Assembly (NCBI GenBank): GCA_014607495.2
Contig: CP053169.1
Span: forward strand, 10,416,001-10,480,000
Source: Carposina sasakii
Lineage: Eukaryota; Arthropoda; Insecta; Lepidoptera; Carposinidae
Length of the DNA: 64,000 nt
Direction: 5' to 3'
Every line of letters starts with the position of its first letter. Position 1 is the stretch's first letter. The notes below the pieces were generated by a model. The model was given only the letters and a program-made list of their open reading frames with translations. It was not told the DNA's origin and did no database searches. Below are positions 47,805-60,098 of this stretch, piece after piece. Made by a program: the position numbers and the translations under genes.

Positions 47805-48135
47805 TATATCTTAATCTAGCTTATCCAAATTTGCGGCCACAATACCAACATTTTGATTTAATAAGACAGCTGTCCCGAAATCGTTCGGCGCATCACTGAG
47901 CGATAGCCAACCTTATACAACATTATCTACGTTCAAAATACAATGCAAATTATCATCAAAATCATTAAAATCATCGGTCCCTTCTACATCATCGTCCAGT
48001 ATATAAAGACCTTTGATTCCTTCTGGAGTTGTTTTACAAAGTTCTTTGGCGACAGGTCTGTCTAAACTGGTTAGGGCCAGGCGCATGCGTGAACAGGATG
48101 TGCGCACGCGACGCCGTCTGAATGCTTAGGGACAG
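47805..48135 (-). pseudogene. Unidentified acidic open frame with one stop
   Basis: On the minus strand one frame runs through SLDRPVAKELCKTTPEG and GLYILDDDVEGTDDFNDFDD to a TAA, then continues in the same frame as GWLSLSDAPNDFGTAVLLNQ. The Asp-rich middle and even composition look like former protein. Upstream it starts after an in-frame TAA in an Arg-rich stretch. No family recognised. Confidence 0.3.
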
Positions 48136-48233
48136 AGATTAAAAAGGTCAGATTGGTCACTTCCCCTCGGTTTAGGAGTTTGGGTTTTCAAACGATTGGC
48201 GTCAAGGATGGTTGTAATGACGCAATTATTTGA

Positions 48234-48247
48234 CACGATCGATCGTG
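48234..48247. repeat. 14 bp perfect palindrome CACGATCGATCGTG
   Basis: Self-complementary site around ATCGAT. No element ends are seen nearby. Confidence 0.5.
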
Positions 48248-49329
48248 ATGGTTTTTTACGTGATGTTTTATCAGATTACGATTACAATTACAATATTATG
48301 TACTAGTTTTGGGTTTACTTACATTTAAGCGACAGGAAGAATCTCAATGGCGTATTTTGTAGAAATTTTTTAGTAACTATTTTTATTCGGTGTTTTGGAG
48401 CGCACTGGTACTAGGCCGTGGTGAACTAGTCTCAAATTCATGTAAAGTTAACCCCACGATTAGGTATCCTGAAATTCTCAGACATCTCCTAAGATGGTGT
48501 GATTCTATATTATTATTATTTATTATATTATTTATCGCTAGTCTATGCACATGACGTAAAACTAAGTGCGGTCACCCTGACATAATAATGTGCGTGGTTA
48601 TTCATATAAAGTGCACGGTATTGTTCTAGATTTACGTCATATGCACTTGAATGCGAAGCGATGCAGCCCGTATATGTCCATGTAGATACTGTGGGTATTC
48701 TGATAGATGTTTCATTTTCTATGCGGATTCACAGTACACTTTATATCACAATAGGGATAGAGGGTAACTTAACTAATTATTTGGTTATGTACAAAAAAGA
48801 TCGTTTAAGATTTTACTACAATGAAAGGGTACAATGAGCATGATTTCGTAAAATGTCAATGGTAATTTAAGCTAACCCATATATTTTGTAATAGAAGAAA
48901 TTCATATTACGAATCGATCATTTGTTTGCTTTCGATGTACGTAAAAATGTTGCAGAAATCCACTTTGTGGCAACTCACAAGTATAACATTGAAATGAGTA
49001 CAGTTTACTGTTATCAACAAAGTAAAGATTAAGTAGATCTGTCAGTTAATTTGTCAGCAATACGTTTATGGGTATCGTAATGAGCTTCACACTTGTCTGC
49101 TTCCTGGGTTTGGTTTATTTTCGTATCGACAAACTGACGGTTTATACAAGTGTATATTTATGCGATAATTAGTTTATTTTTAAATTTGAATTATACTAGC
49201 TTTTTCTTTATTGAGTGCGAACGAGCACTGGTTTTTATATTATTATTAGTATCATGCCTTGGTTGGTACTAGAATTTGTTATTTTCCGGAGTTTTGAGTT
49301 CTACTACTGAAACTAATCCTTCTGTAGCT

Positions 49330-49803
49330 ACTGATAAGCATATACCTCTTCTTTATGAGGACACTTAAGACGATCCTGCACTGGCCTCACATTAGGTTCT
49401 TCTACTATATCTACAACAATATGCTCACAAAAACCTTTTTTAGAATACGAATTGCGAGAGTTGAATTTTACCTGTTCGAAGAGATCTTATTATGATTTCT
49501 CAGATTAGATAGTCTTATAAAAGCTTGTGTTTGGTAAATTCTAGATATCTACTGTTCCAACTTCGACTGCGTCTTTCCTTTCCATCAGCATAGATACTGG
49601 TCATTGTCTATTCCATATTTTTTCTTTGAGATTGTCTTTACGAAGGTATGTAAAGGCGAAGCATCTATTGCACCACAAAAATCCACGTCGTGTACCATAA
49701 GTAGGGTGGTTGTTGCAATATTGGCTAGTAGCTCATTGTGAGCAGAGACAATACTCCATAACATCCTAATGGTGACCATAAACAGTATGGCCACAGGCCA
49801 CAC
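49330..49803 (-). pseudogene. Unidentified decayed open frames
   Basis: The minus strand gives SIVSAHNELLANIATTTLLM followed by DVDFCGAIDASPLHTFVKTI (within 49585-49803), and further on a shorter open piece VKFNSRNSYSKKGFCEHIVV (about 49400-49470). They may belong with the frame at 47805-48135 as parts of one old minus-strand insertion. No motif identifies the origin. Confidence 0.2.
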
Positions 49804-50217
49804 ACCATCATCATAAAACTTTCTTTATTACGTTCTAGGATTTGAAAGTTTGAGCTGAACGTTTTTTGTTTTGTTTATCTTTTTGATCTTCGACATGACT
49901 CGTGTTATAAGAGTGATGATGGTGAAAAAAGCTTTCTGTATCGTTCAAATTATAAAGGACGGTTGGATTTAGCGCAACTTTTTGGTACTACAGAAATAGA
50001 AAGGTTTTCTTTTGTACTCTACATCCATGCGGAATTCGATGATGTACAAAATTTATATTTTTAAGGATGGATAAGACTATCGGAATAGAATAGAGTTTAA
50101 AAAGAAACACCTACGAAAGAAACACATACGGAAATGAAGAACTGGAACAGTATTCTAGCGATTGAAACATATCATGATCACACTTCACACCTAACGCACT
50201 AGCATTATAAAGGTGAA

Positions 50218-50400
50218 AGTTTGTGAGTGTGTGACTGTGTGAGGCTGGAGCGATTTTGATGAAATTTCACAATAATATAGCTTACATATCATCATCAGAA
50301 TAACACATAGGCTACTTTTTATCCCGGGAAAATATTTTTATCTCGGATAATTTCGACATTTTGTTTTTTCTGCAGTCACGCGGGTGTCCACTAGTACATA
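50218..50400 (+). mobile_element. Helitron-type (LEP1-like) 3' part, hairpin damaged
   Basis: TATCCCGGGAAAATATTTTT and ATCTCGGATAATTTCGACAT lead to CACGCGGGTGTCCACTAGT. The hairpin stem has lost one side but CTAG-T remains. Confidence 0.55.
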
Positions 50401-50707
50401 ATAAATAGCTTTTTGCACAAACTTTTGTTAACTTTTTCTCATCAATTAATTTACAAAATTAATTTTCTCAGCCTAATAAAAACTCATAGCTTTCTGCAAA
50501 ACCATTAAATTACATAGTAATTATAATCTGAGCGATTATTCCATTGTGTTTGTTTCTCATGATTTTTTATTCATATTTTAGGCTGTCTTTTCGTGTAAGT
50601 CATATAATTTGTTTTTGTCGGACGCGACCTATACCTAATAATAACCCTACCCTTTATTAAACACTCATAAACCAGAAAGAGTATTGTAACTAGTGTTCTT
50701 TTTTTTT

Positions 50708-50882
50708 TGTGTCGTGGGTACTAAGTAACGGTATATAAATACAAAAATAAGTATAGAAACATCCATGACTCGGAAACAAACATCAATATTCATCATATCA
50801 ATGTTTGCACCTACCGGGATTCGAACCCAGGACCTATGGCGTCGTAGGCAGGGTCACTACCTACTAGACCAATCGGCCGTCA
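50708..50882 (-). mobile_element. tRNA-derived SINE, family B
   Basis: Reversed B box CCGGGATTCGAACCCAGGAC and A box CTACTAGACCAATCGGCCGTC, preceded by a T run and GTGTCGTGGGTACTAAG. Confidence 0.75.
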
Positions 50883-50961
50883 TTCGCCGTTCTTAGTCTT
50901 AGTAATAAAATAAGTTAATTATTATATGTATACTTACAATGTGTTATATGTCCAATCAAAA

Positions 50962-51268
50962 GTGGTGATAGTCCAGTGGTTAAGACGTGCACCTTCCAAG
51001 CGGGAGGCGTAAGTTCGATCCCAGTCACGGGCCTGTACCAATGAATTTATTTTATGTACAGATTTTAATGTTGCAAAATTGTCACTTAGATCTCTCTCCG
51101 ATCGTGTCGGCTTTCCGTCCCATCGGATTATGAGAGTAACGGAATAGAGAGTGCATCTGTGTTTGCGCACACACTTGTGCACCATAATATTTCCTGCGTA
51201 CCTGGCCAATCTTCTTAGAGATTGGTCGCCTTGACCGAAAATACGGTCGGAGATCATCAGATCATCAT
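50962..51268 (+). mobile_element. tRNA-derived SINE, family C
   Basis: GGTGATAGTCCAGTGGTTAA (A box) and GTTCGATCCCAGTCACGG (B box). Ends at GGTCGGAGATCATCAGATCA. Confidence 0.75.
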
Positions 51269-52916
51269 GTCCAATCAGCAGTATAGTTAGCCTTAGTAGT
51301 TTACGTGTCATCTTCGCCTGTAAGTCACAACTTATAATATGTTTTTCACTTTAAAATTGTGTGGCACTTTGTATTACTGTACGTAGGCTTATGTAAATTA
51401 TGTTGTTAATATCTATTATATAACCCCTATATTACCTACAAAGTTAATCACTGAGTCATCTGTCTCAAAAATTAAATACCTGTCGTACCTTTTGTATGAA
51501 TTTATTTATTTTTCATAATATGATACAACAAGCAGTTGTTAGTACAATATAATAAGTTATCTTATCACTTGGTAAGATAAATTTATAAATATTTGCAATA
51601 CCTTATTTAATACTCTACTTACTCCCACCCTAAGTGACTGAGCCGATGTAAACTTAAAGAAAATTCTACAGTTTTCCGGGAAAATAATTGTTTTTCTATA
51701 TGTATTGAGTTTAGGCCTGAAGACGAATGCAATGAAGCGGAATAACGGATCTCAATTTAATGAAACTAAAAGTCGATAACCGGTGTAAAGAGTAACAAGA
51801 TTTAAGCGACACGTAGAAACCACGTGCGAAATTACATGACACAACTTACGCTAGCGTCCCCAAAGCGCTTACTATTTCACCATCGGCTCATTCCCTGCGG
51901 AAATGCACGAGCGACGCGCGCTGAATGCTCGAGTGTTTCCGGCAGATATGTTAAAATTTGCTATTGGTATGGTAGTGGGTGCGTTTACCCTATTTTTTGT
52001 ATTTTAAACTGTCAATGTTGTTATGTCAAATATGCAGATTTAACAGAAAATTATATTTAACTACATAGGCATGAAGTCTGACTTAGGTAACTGAAAAATC
52101 GAAGTAAATTGAGGACATTTCAAAGATATAGTATCCCAGAAGCGAAGAAATGCTGGTTATGGTTGTGGTATAAACTGTCGGCGAATCTTGAGTAAACCTT
52201 CGATGTTAAAACAATACATTTATATAATTGGATTGCTTTTATTAAAGTTTCAATATAAGGCTTTGCAGCGAATGTCTAAAATACCTTTTTTGAAGAAAAA
52301 CACAATTAAGATATTGGCAGATATATCTGTGTATGCAAAATAAGATTTTTAAAATTGAAGTGACAGCGTATGAGTTTGTTATATGTAGCATTTGCATTGT
52401 GCGTGCATCTAACTGTCATTATGATTTAATTAATTATAATTTATAACTTATCAAAATTAAAATAAATAATACTACGATCTAAGTTAAGATATAGTGATTT
52501 AGAACTTGAATCAACCATATTTTTATCTGGGAGGCTCATACAATCAATCTTCTTGTAAATATTTTTTGAGGATATTTTTATGTAAATATATCCTTGCCAG
52601 AGTTCCATCGCGATTTTCCACACACTGAGGTTAAGTATGAGTAATTTTGGTTATTTCTTAATAACTAAATTGCTTTCCGTTGGCCTTGTTTCAAATAATT
52701 TTGGTTTTTGAGTCAAATTAATATGGTTTCGGTGTCCACGGTTGCTTGAAGGTTGCCGGTTGGGTAACAGTTAATGAGTTGGTATTGACGAGTTGTTTAA
52801 TCCTACCCTCAAATATGATGCTTTCTGCTGATAGGATAGCCTTTTCTATTCGATTAATACTTTATAGTCGTTCGTTAGATCTCCACGAGATTTTCTATGC
52901 TTTATTTGCATTTTAA

Positions 52917-53140
52917 CTCGTACATCTCAACTATACCCTCAAACTTGGTCAGAAGTGGCACCATGTGGTTCTATCGGCCCTTGGTGCTCTGCCTACCCCT
53001 TGAGGGCATGAATAAAGGCGTGATTATATGTATGTATGTATTTGCATTTTTCTGGTCGCCTCTGTTGATCATGGCTTACAGGAGTTGCAGTGGCGGGAAT
53101 GAGTGGTGGGCGAATCCCGATTAAAGTATAATAAACCACG
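52917..53140 (-). mobile_element. Two abutting short repeats
   Basis: 52917-53045 is the reverse of the 22020-22205 repeat, ending in (TATG)n. 53045-53140 is the reverse of the 19925-20070 repeat (GTCGCCTCTGTTGATCATGG, then ACAGGAGTTGCAGTGGCGGG). Confidence 0.55.
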
Positions 53141-53221
53141 ATGGAATTTATAATGTAATCGATGGAAAATAGGTGTATACGTATATAGATAGATATAAAA
53201 GTACCTATTTAACTCAGAATA

Positions 53222-53598
53222 AGCATAGCCATTCAGCGCGGCAACGCAGCCAGCATTTTGGGCACGCTACCTGAAAAGATCGGCTGACCATCCTGTAAAA
53301 ATTTGGATGGTCAACCGACCTCCCACAGGTACACCATAGATCTAAGTAGTTCTGAGTTAGCTATAACACATATCAAAATTATTGTTGGAAATAAATTCTT
53401 TAAATGGGGCCATGGGGCCCAGGAGCCCACAACCTTTTTAAAGATATTTCGAAAAGGTTGGTCGAGGCATCTCATAACCAGAGGGCTGGCTCATTTTTTG
53501 GACAGCGAGTAAGCCTCGCTATCCAGCGGGGCAACGCTGCCAGCCTTTTGGGCACATTGCCAGTGGTGGAGGACTTGCAAGGAGTCTTCTATTTGTAA
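53222..53598 (+). mobile_element. Non-LTR retrotransposon C-terminal fragments, two in tandem
   Basis: 53404-53598 encodes LVEASHNQRAGSFFGQRVSL followed by AIQRGNAASLLGTLP and Val-Phe-Tyr-Leu, then TAA, the end of a LINE protein common in Lepidoptera. A shorter copy of the same motif (AIQRGNAASILGTLPEKIG, stop) lies at 53231-53290. The exact LINE clade is not certain. Confidence 0.6.
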
Positions 53599-54229
53599 AT
53601 TTTATTTTATTTTGTAGGTCTAGTTTTTTTACGTAGGTTTAGTTATTATTGCAAATAAACATAACAAAACTAAAAAAAAAAAATTATATACAGTAAATTC
53701 ATAAGATGTATAATTCTTTAACTCATAATCGTCAATATTAACAGGTAGGAATAACGAAAATATTTGTTTATTGTCAATTGTAGCAAATTTTCGTCTGTAT
53801 CAGCTTATTATTCGAAGAACAAGCAATTCATTCTAATCGGGCAATACTTACATAATCCTCAATTTAGGTACTCGATGTAAATTAACTTAAGCTTGTGTAC
53901 GAGCAAGCTACCAAAACATCGATCGATCGTAGTAAATCATCAATCTAACTAAATCAATACCGATCGGTACATAAGCGGCGCACGCGCAGTTCAAAGCCTC
54001 GGCCTTGACCCGCTGACAGTCCTGACAGCGCTGCTGATCTGACAGCGAAGTATTAAGTAATCAATATTACACTGTCAATAATTAATTCGAGCCGCTTTAT
54101 TGTTTTGTCTATGGTTTTTTGTTTTGGTTTTATTAGAGAGCAAAAAAGGAGGTTAAAGCCAGATAAGGCTATTAAGTCTGTGTAGGAACCGCTTTTTAAT
54201 TCTATAATCATAAACATTATATAACTGTG

Positions 54230-54355
54230 CTGATGCGGAGATTCACTACAAAACATCGGCTGCATCTCCTTCCGTGCATATCGTAAGAGTCGACTAAGGA
54301 ACTCGGCGGCCTTCTTTCAGGCGACGAGCTAGCAACTTGTCAGCACAGCCATGTG
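54230..54355 (-). mobile_element. Family R1 repeat
   Basis: GATTCACTACAAAACATCGG, CTGCATCTCCTTCCGTGCAT and CGTAAGAGTCGACTAAGGAA, reversed relative to 30000-30213. Confidence 0.5.
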
Positions 54356-55014
54356 TAGGTAATGTACGTATACGTTATGTTAAAAATGTGGATAGGTATG
54401 TACGAACATAATATGTGACTATCATATTAATATCATTCTTACAACCACTATAAAGCTTACCGTATATTCGAAAAGACAGTTAAAATGTATGGATTCATTA
54501 GTTTACTTTCGCACGAGACTTTCCGATTTAAATGACTTTTTGTTTCTATAGCCCGCGGGTTTTTGATATACATCGCTGTTTTTATCCATAGGGTTGTCAC
54601 GCAAAGGTTTTTAATTTAAAGTTTTGTAATGAAACAATTTGTCTAAAAAAGTTAGTTACTGTCATACTGCATGCAGTACATTGATGTACTTTTGTTTGTT
54701 GAAGAAAGGATCCAAATACCATCCAATCCAATAAATAGCTGGGTTGGCTGGATTTTGCAACATACTTTTTCCCCATTGCTCATATTCTGAAGGAGTACCT
54801 AACTAAAAGGTTTCTATATTGCTACACCTATATAAAAACTGCTCCTTAACATCTGTACATTGTACTTAGACTAGTAATTATAAAATTTTATAAAATAGTT
54901 AAACAGTAGCTAAGTTGATATTGGACAGCGATATACCTATGATTGATGAAGTATTGGAACATCGAAAAATAAAAGAAGCAATTTGTAATGATTTATGTAA
55001 GCGACAACCCTAGC

Positions 55015-55078
55015 TAATAATCGATTACGAGACGAATCGATGCGTTAGAATTAGAATCGATTAATCGACCCAATCGTA
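55015..55078. repeat. Cluster of AATCGATT motifs
   Basis: AATCGATTACG, GAATCGATG and GAATCGATTAATCGACC lie within about 60 bp. A similar cluster occurs at 58817-58895. Confidence 0.5.
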
Positions 55079-55433
55079 TACTGTCCACACTTTCGCCGCT
55101 AAGGCAAAAGGTCGTTGTTTGTAATTGCGTTAAAAAGTTTTAAAAAAAATGTATTATACAATTTTATTGTGCACTTTTAGTTATGCAATGCTGGTAGCTT
55201 TTATTAATATGGCGGTTTCATTTTGAAGTGACTTTTTAATTGGCTAAATATTGCTTTAGGGTAATTTTATGGTACCTAACTTGGTTAAATGTGATCGTGT
55301 AAGTTCAACTCTTATTATACGAGATACGAATGCTATAGACACCTATATTATGATGATGTGTTTGTTTGAATACAAAAACTAAATTTATATTATTTTTATA
55401 TTACATTGCCTTATTTTTGACATTTAGTAGGTG

Positions 55434-55737
55434 CTAGTGGACGCCCGCGACTCCGTTCGCGTGGACTACAGAAACAACAAAATGTCTAAATTATCCTATA
55501 TGTTAAGTGGGACCTGTCACAATATATTCCTGAAAACTGCATCGAAATCGGTTCAGCGGTTTCTGAGATTAGCGTGCACAAACGCACAGACAAACAGACA
55601 AACCGACAAACAGACAAAAATTCCAAAAATCATCGTTTTGGGTCCTATTGCGTTGATAAAGGTCTCCTATAATATTTTTTCTCATATATCTTCCATGTAC
55701 AGACAGCGATCCGTTACATTTTTATTATATGTATAGA
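55434..55737 (-). mobile_element. Helitron-type (LEP1-like) element, full length
   Basis: Read on the minus strand it starts A/TCTATACATATAATAAAAA (TC at 55737-55736) and ends in the GC hairpin GCGAACGGAGTCGCGGGC followed by CCACTAG (CTAG at 55437-55434). The interior carries runs of ACAGACAAAC on the plus strand. The frame through it is not a gene. Confidence 0.7.
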
Positions 55738-56000
55738 TAGACTATAAGTCTAGTAATAATAACACTTGATTATCCACCCAAAAATATGTAAATGAAGCTT
55801 TTGTACTCTTCATTTCATTTGAATTACTCGCGTAGACGTTTTACGAGTACATCAAAATATTATATCATCTATGTTGGCAGTTTGCATGACCTATGTCTTT
55901 GATAGAAATGCAAAATGGTGGCCTTTTTTACAGTAAAACATTACCGTGGATTTTAAAGGAAACAATTTCATAATTTTTCAAGCAATAGCTTTTAACGTTG

Positions 56001-56117
56001 TTTCTCTTTACAGGTTAGTGATTAATAAATTACTTAGTACATAAGTGTATAAATCTTTGATAAAAATAACTTGTGTAAAATGGTTGTAAAATTCATAAAA
56101 TAAATTTCTCTTTACAG
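56001..56117 (+). promoter_or_regulatory. Pair of acceptor-like sites, one with abutting weak donor
   Basis: TTTCTCTTTACAG occurs at 56001-56013 followed directly by GTTAGTG, a weak recursive-site candidate, and again at 56105-56117 followed by AGCAACAAC. No exon-like reading follows either. Confidence 0.25.
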
Positions 56118-58344
56118 AGCAACAACTAAACTTTTTGTTTCAATAAATTACATTATTACAAATATAGGAAGAATTTCGCGGCAGTAAAATTTAATGCTTG
56201 TGCTGATTTTGATTTGATTTTTAGAAGTTCGCAAAGTTATCGAATCTTCGTTATTTTATCCCTCTGACTACGCGCCCATGGGAATTTTACGACTGCGCTA
56301 AATAGAGGCTTCTTATTGCAGAAAATGTTTCGATATGTTTGCGAACTTCGCTCTCGCTCGATGTTACGTGGTCTGAGACCTCTTGCCCTCAAAATAAACT
56401 ATAAATACATAGGATATACCATAGTAAGGTTCTAAGTACATGCTCTGCCTCGCGGCTCTGCGTGACAAACCGACGGTCACGATGCACGACACGGTCATTT
56501 ACTCGTATATTGGTATGATGGTAGGACGACCGTGCATACGTCATTGTGGGCTATTGCAGGGTGTAGTCGATGCAAAGGTGTCTTATACTAAGTTCTATAG
56601 GACTTTATTTCACCCACACTCGATCTTTTTTCATATATCATCGTGGTTATAACATCTCCCTTATGATCTTGTAGTTCAGGGTACCCCATTACGGGAATAT
56701 AGAATGTATATATGTCTATCTTTCACGTTTATTAATAAGAAGATAAGACTGAAAGAGTGAGGCATTCTTTGCTTACATTGTAGTTTCAGCGACATAGCTG
56801 TAGAGTCCATTCCATGGAATAATTCTTATGTGTGATTTTGGAACTAAAATATTTTATATGCAGTGACACAGATTATGTAGTCATGCACATAGTAACTAGC
56901 GCCATCATCCAAACTATACGGTGAAAAACACTCTAGTTCAACTGAAGTTTGACCGTAGAGTATTTTGCGATTGGAGCTACCGTTCGTCTTAACTTATCTC
57001 TGTGCATAATTTTGTAATAAACCATCGCGAATTGAGCAAAAAAGGCTGTGCTCATTTATTAAAATGTAATAAATCTTAAGTAGCTATTTGTATTGCTTTT
57101 TGGAAGCATTTGTATAAGTAGTTGTTTACTTGCTCTGCTTGTCCTTTCTTGGTCAGATATTGTAGGTACGTACATACTTGAAATAAGGAGTAAAGATGGT
57201 CAATAATTCAGATAGAATTAAATATAGTTCGTATAAGCATTATGAGAGTAGGTATGCTGCTGCTGACAACCGAAAAAGCTAAAAAAATATATTTAAAAAA
57301 AAATTGAGTAAGTACTTAATTAAGGAAATTATAGCAAAAGCTAAATTATAGCAAAATTCCGGCTCTATGAAATCAATTTCGCAATAATTACATACGAGTC
57401 ATCGTATATGGAGCTATGTGCTACTGCCGAGTCTTCATCGGGCATCATCGGCGGCTGCCTTATGCGAGGCCGCTCGGATCGGTCGGAGCCACCAGACTAC
57501 CTCAGCAAACGTAGCGGGCGCGTCTAGCCCAAATCTATATTTTACACTAAGTGCTCAAATCATTTATAATCATCTATTTTAAATACCAATATAATAACAT
57601 TGCATGAAAATCTTGGTGTCTAATTTGGATCTGAAAATCTACATTAAGCACGCCCCTATAAGCGCGTACACTATGACTTTACAGTGGACTGTACATACAG
57701 CTTAGATAGTGTATTTATATAAACTTTTCTATTACAGTTAGACACTGTAATATGTAGATTCCACTAAAGGCTCATAGCTCTATTTACGAAGTTAGGTACT
57801 GCAAAATCCATTTCATGAAGCTGTAATCTTGTACATAGCCGGAATGACACTAAACAAATAAATAATAATAAATGAAATAAATTTATTTCATTCTCAAAAG
57901 GTTCTCAATGTTGGATTAAAGAACTCGCACTTCAATAATAAGGCTTTTACATAGCATGAAAATAAAATTATAGGTGTAAGTAAGTATGTACTTAATTTGT
58001 GTAGTGGACTATATGTGCATGTGTGTGTATTATTATATTTAATATAGATATAATGTAGGTACTTATATAATATAGTTAACACTTCCAACAGTGGGAACTG
58101 TTGGACAAAGCAGTAAACAAAATCCATATTCAGGAAACCTTTGTTATTGCTACGTTGTATAGAAACTTCACACCACAGAATACCTGTATATCGAATAAGA
58201 AATAGGTGATTGAGCGGACGCCTGCAGCACTGCATCGCCCACACGCTGCGGCCAGCTGCTGGCTGGTCGGCCTTGACGCTCTACTGCTACAGATTTAGTC
58301 TTCTGATACATATCGGCAATAGTGTCTATGTCATTTTAGCACTG

Positions 58345-58460
58345 TTTTTAACCGACATCAAAAAAGGAGGAGGTTTCTCAATTCGACCATATTCGCTTTT
58401 TTTCGACTTCGTCTTTTATGAACCGATTTTGATGATTCTTTTCTTTTATTTTTTTTATTA
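58345..58460 (+). mobile_element. Interspersed repeat AACCGACATCAAAAAAGGAG
   Basis: AAGGAGGAGGTTTCTCAATTCGACC and TATGAACCGATTTTGATGAT are hallmarks of a very common Lepidoptera repeat. T-rich tracts follow. Confidence 0.5.
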
Positions 58461-58816
58461 AGTTCGAGATTGACGTAGTTCCATTACATTTCGGTGTATT
58501 TATATTGTCATCGATGTTATTACCCTATTCGATAGTGTAGAAAAAATATTCAGCTATACATATGACTTAGATTTGCACTACCAATTACAGTGGAATTTCT
58601 AAAGTAAAAATTATTCAACGGTTCGTGTTGTTTTCTTGAACTTGGCTCACACACATCCGTGTCTCCAGACATCTTATCATATCCAACCATCTACAACACA
58701 AGCTTTTATTATGGTTATTTCAATTCATTTCCTAGTAATAAAAAAGCTTAATTTCAACAAAAGGACAAACTACTAGAGTAATGAAGATTTACGGGAACTT
58801 CGAGAAGGTGACTAAT

Positions 58817-58895
58817 CGATTCGGCCTCAATCGATTAAGGATCGATTGTGAATCGATACCGACGATTATCTCGAGATATCGATCTCTCGATGAGT
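58817..58895. repeat. Dense cluster of ATCGAT sites
   Basis: Five ATCGAT sites (TAATCGATTCG, CAATCGATTA, GGATCGATTG, GAATCGATAC, ATATCGATCT) within about 80 bp, plus CTCGAGATATCG. Confidence 0.6.
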
Positions 58896-59340
58896 AATCG
58901 TTACATTGTTTTTGTAAACAACACTGCGGCAAAAATATGTTGTGTGGGACGATATGTGAGGTGATTAATATTACGTATAAGATTTTGACTATGTTATGAC
59001 CAAAGTTATATGACGATATAATAATGGTATAAGACGATACAGCAATATACATATTATATGGCACCTATATAACAATACGGGCCAAATAAACTCTAGGAGA
59101 TAAATTTTATAAGGTAAATGTACTAATGAGAGAAAAAAAATTTATTGCGGGACAACTTCAAGTATTTGTAGCACATTTCGAGCAATTCAGCTATAGTTAT
59201 CTAGTATAGTTATTGACGAATTCCATGAAAATCAGAGCTTTGACAATTTCTTTTGGCTACTATTCCTCTAGTGGCATGTGGCACATAGGCAGATACAGTT
59301 ACTGGGATGCTTATTATATATTCTTTGTAGATAATAAATT

Positions 59341-59369
59341 TATGTTTATTTCGTCTTTTTCAGGTAAGT
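59341..59369 (+). promoter_or_regulatory. Recursive (zero-length exon) splice site
   Basis: The pyrimidine-rich tract TTTATTTCGTCTTTTTCAG is followed at once by GTAAGTGAT (junction between 59363 and 59364). A strong acceptor directly abutting a consensus donor is the hallmark of the ratcheting sites that split long insect introns. It is on the strand of the GAS2-like gene, about 31 kb past its donor. Function is inferred from sequence alone. Confidence 0.55.
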
Positions 59370-60004
59370 GATATTGCGGTAACCTACATATCTAACCAGA
59401 AAGTTAAAAAGAAGACGGTGTAGGTAAGTATGATTAAAATTATCAAATCAATACTTTACAATTTTGATTCAAACTTTTTGCTCGTTACTTTTTTACCATC
59501 ATAAACAAAACAAACGGATTTGCGTGTTATTTAAACATTGCCTAAGTTGGACAGATTTTTCATACATTTTGCTGTCAAATGTCATTATTAAACAGGTGTC
59601 AACTGTAGACGTGGTTTTGTAATAACACAGAAGATAATTTTTAAGGCAAGCCTCGACATCGGCCTCTCTCGAGAACACTTGAAGTATGGACTTCGGTATT
59701 GTCAAGTGTGGATGAAGGTCTAGTACTGCAAAATTGATTTTTAATTATGTTTATAGGTTTAAGTCAATCATAACGTAATAAATTTTATTACCTATGCTAA
59801 TATTAAACTTTATGTACAGCCTAGTTACTCTCGTAAATTGAGAGTTAGTATACCTCATAACAACTTAATAAATGACTAGGTCCTACTTGTATAGGTACTC
59901 CAAAGTAAATAAATAGATTACTAAAATCATTGCCCACTCGAGTACTAAATTGAATATATGGAAAATAATAATAATAAAAATGGTAAAAATGCAAATGCAA
60001 AAAA

Positions 60005-60098
60005 CAGTAACAGTTTCCCAATGACATCGAGCGGGAATCGAACCCGGAACCCGCTCTCGTGACCCTCTCCGTTAGTTTATCTAACTGCCACAAGGTCG
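60005..60098 (-). mobile_element. tRNA-derived SINE head, family D
   Basis: The reverse strand gives GGCAGTTAGATAAACTAACGG in the A box region and GGGTTCGATTCCCGCTCGATG as the B box. The tRNA half is recognisable but has no clover-leaf acceptor pairing that I can confirm. Confidence 0.5.

Noticed and set aside
48900..49140. Possible C2H2 zinc finger on the minus strand (CYTCELPQSGFLQHFYVH)
   Set aside because: The Cys-His spacing is four residues too short, and surrounding frames are broken.
57420..57540. CpG-rich block with an open minus-strand frame (WWLRPIRAASHKAAADDAR)
   Set aside because: Short, stops soon, no splice sites or known motif; probably a repeat remnant.
58205..58290. GC-rich stretch after AAATAG that could be an exon
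   Set aside because: No frame matches the expected CH continuation, and there is no good polypyrimidine tract or donor.
60005..60098. Apparent tRNA on the minus strand
   Set aside because: The B box is good but I cannot pair an acceptor stem, and it merges into a SINE-like tail.
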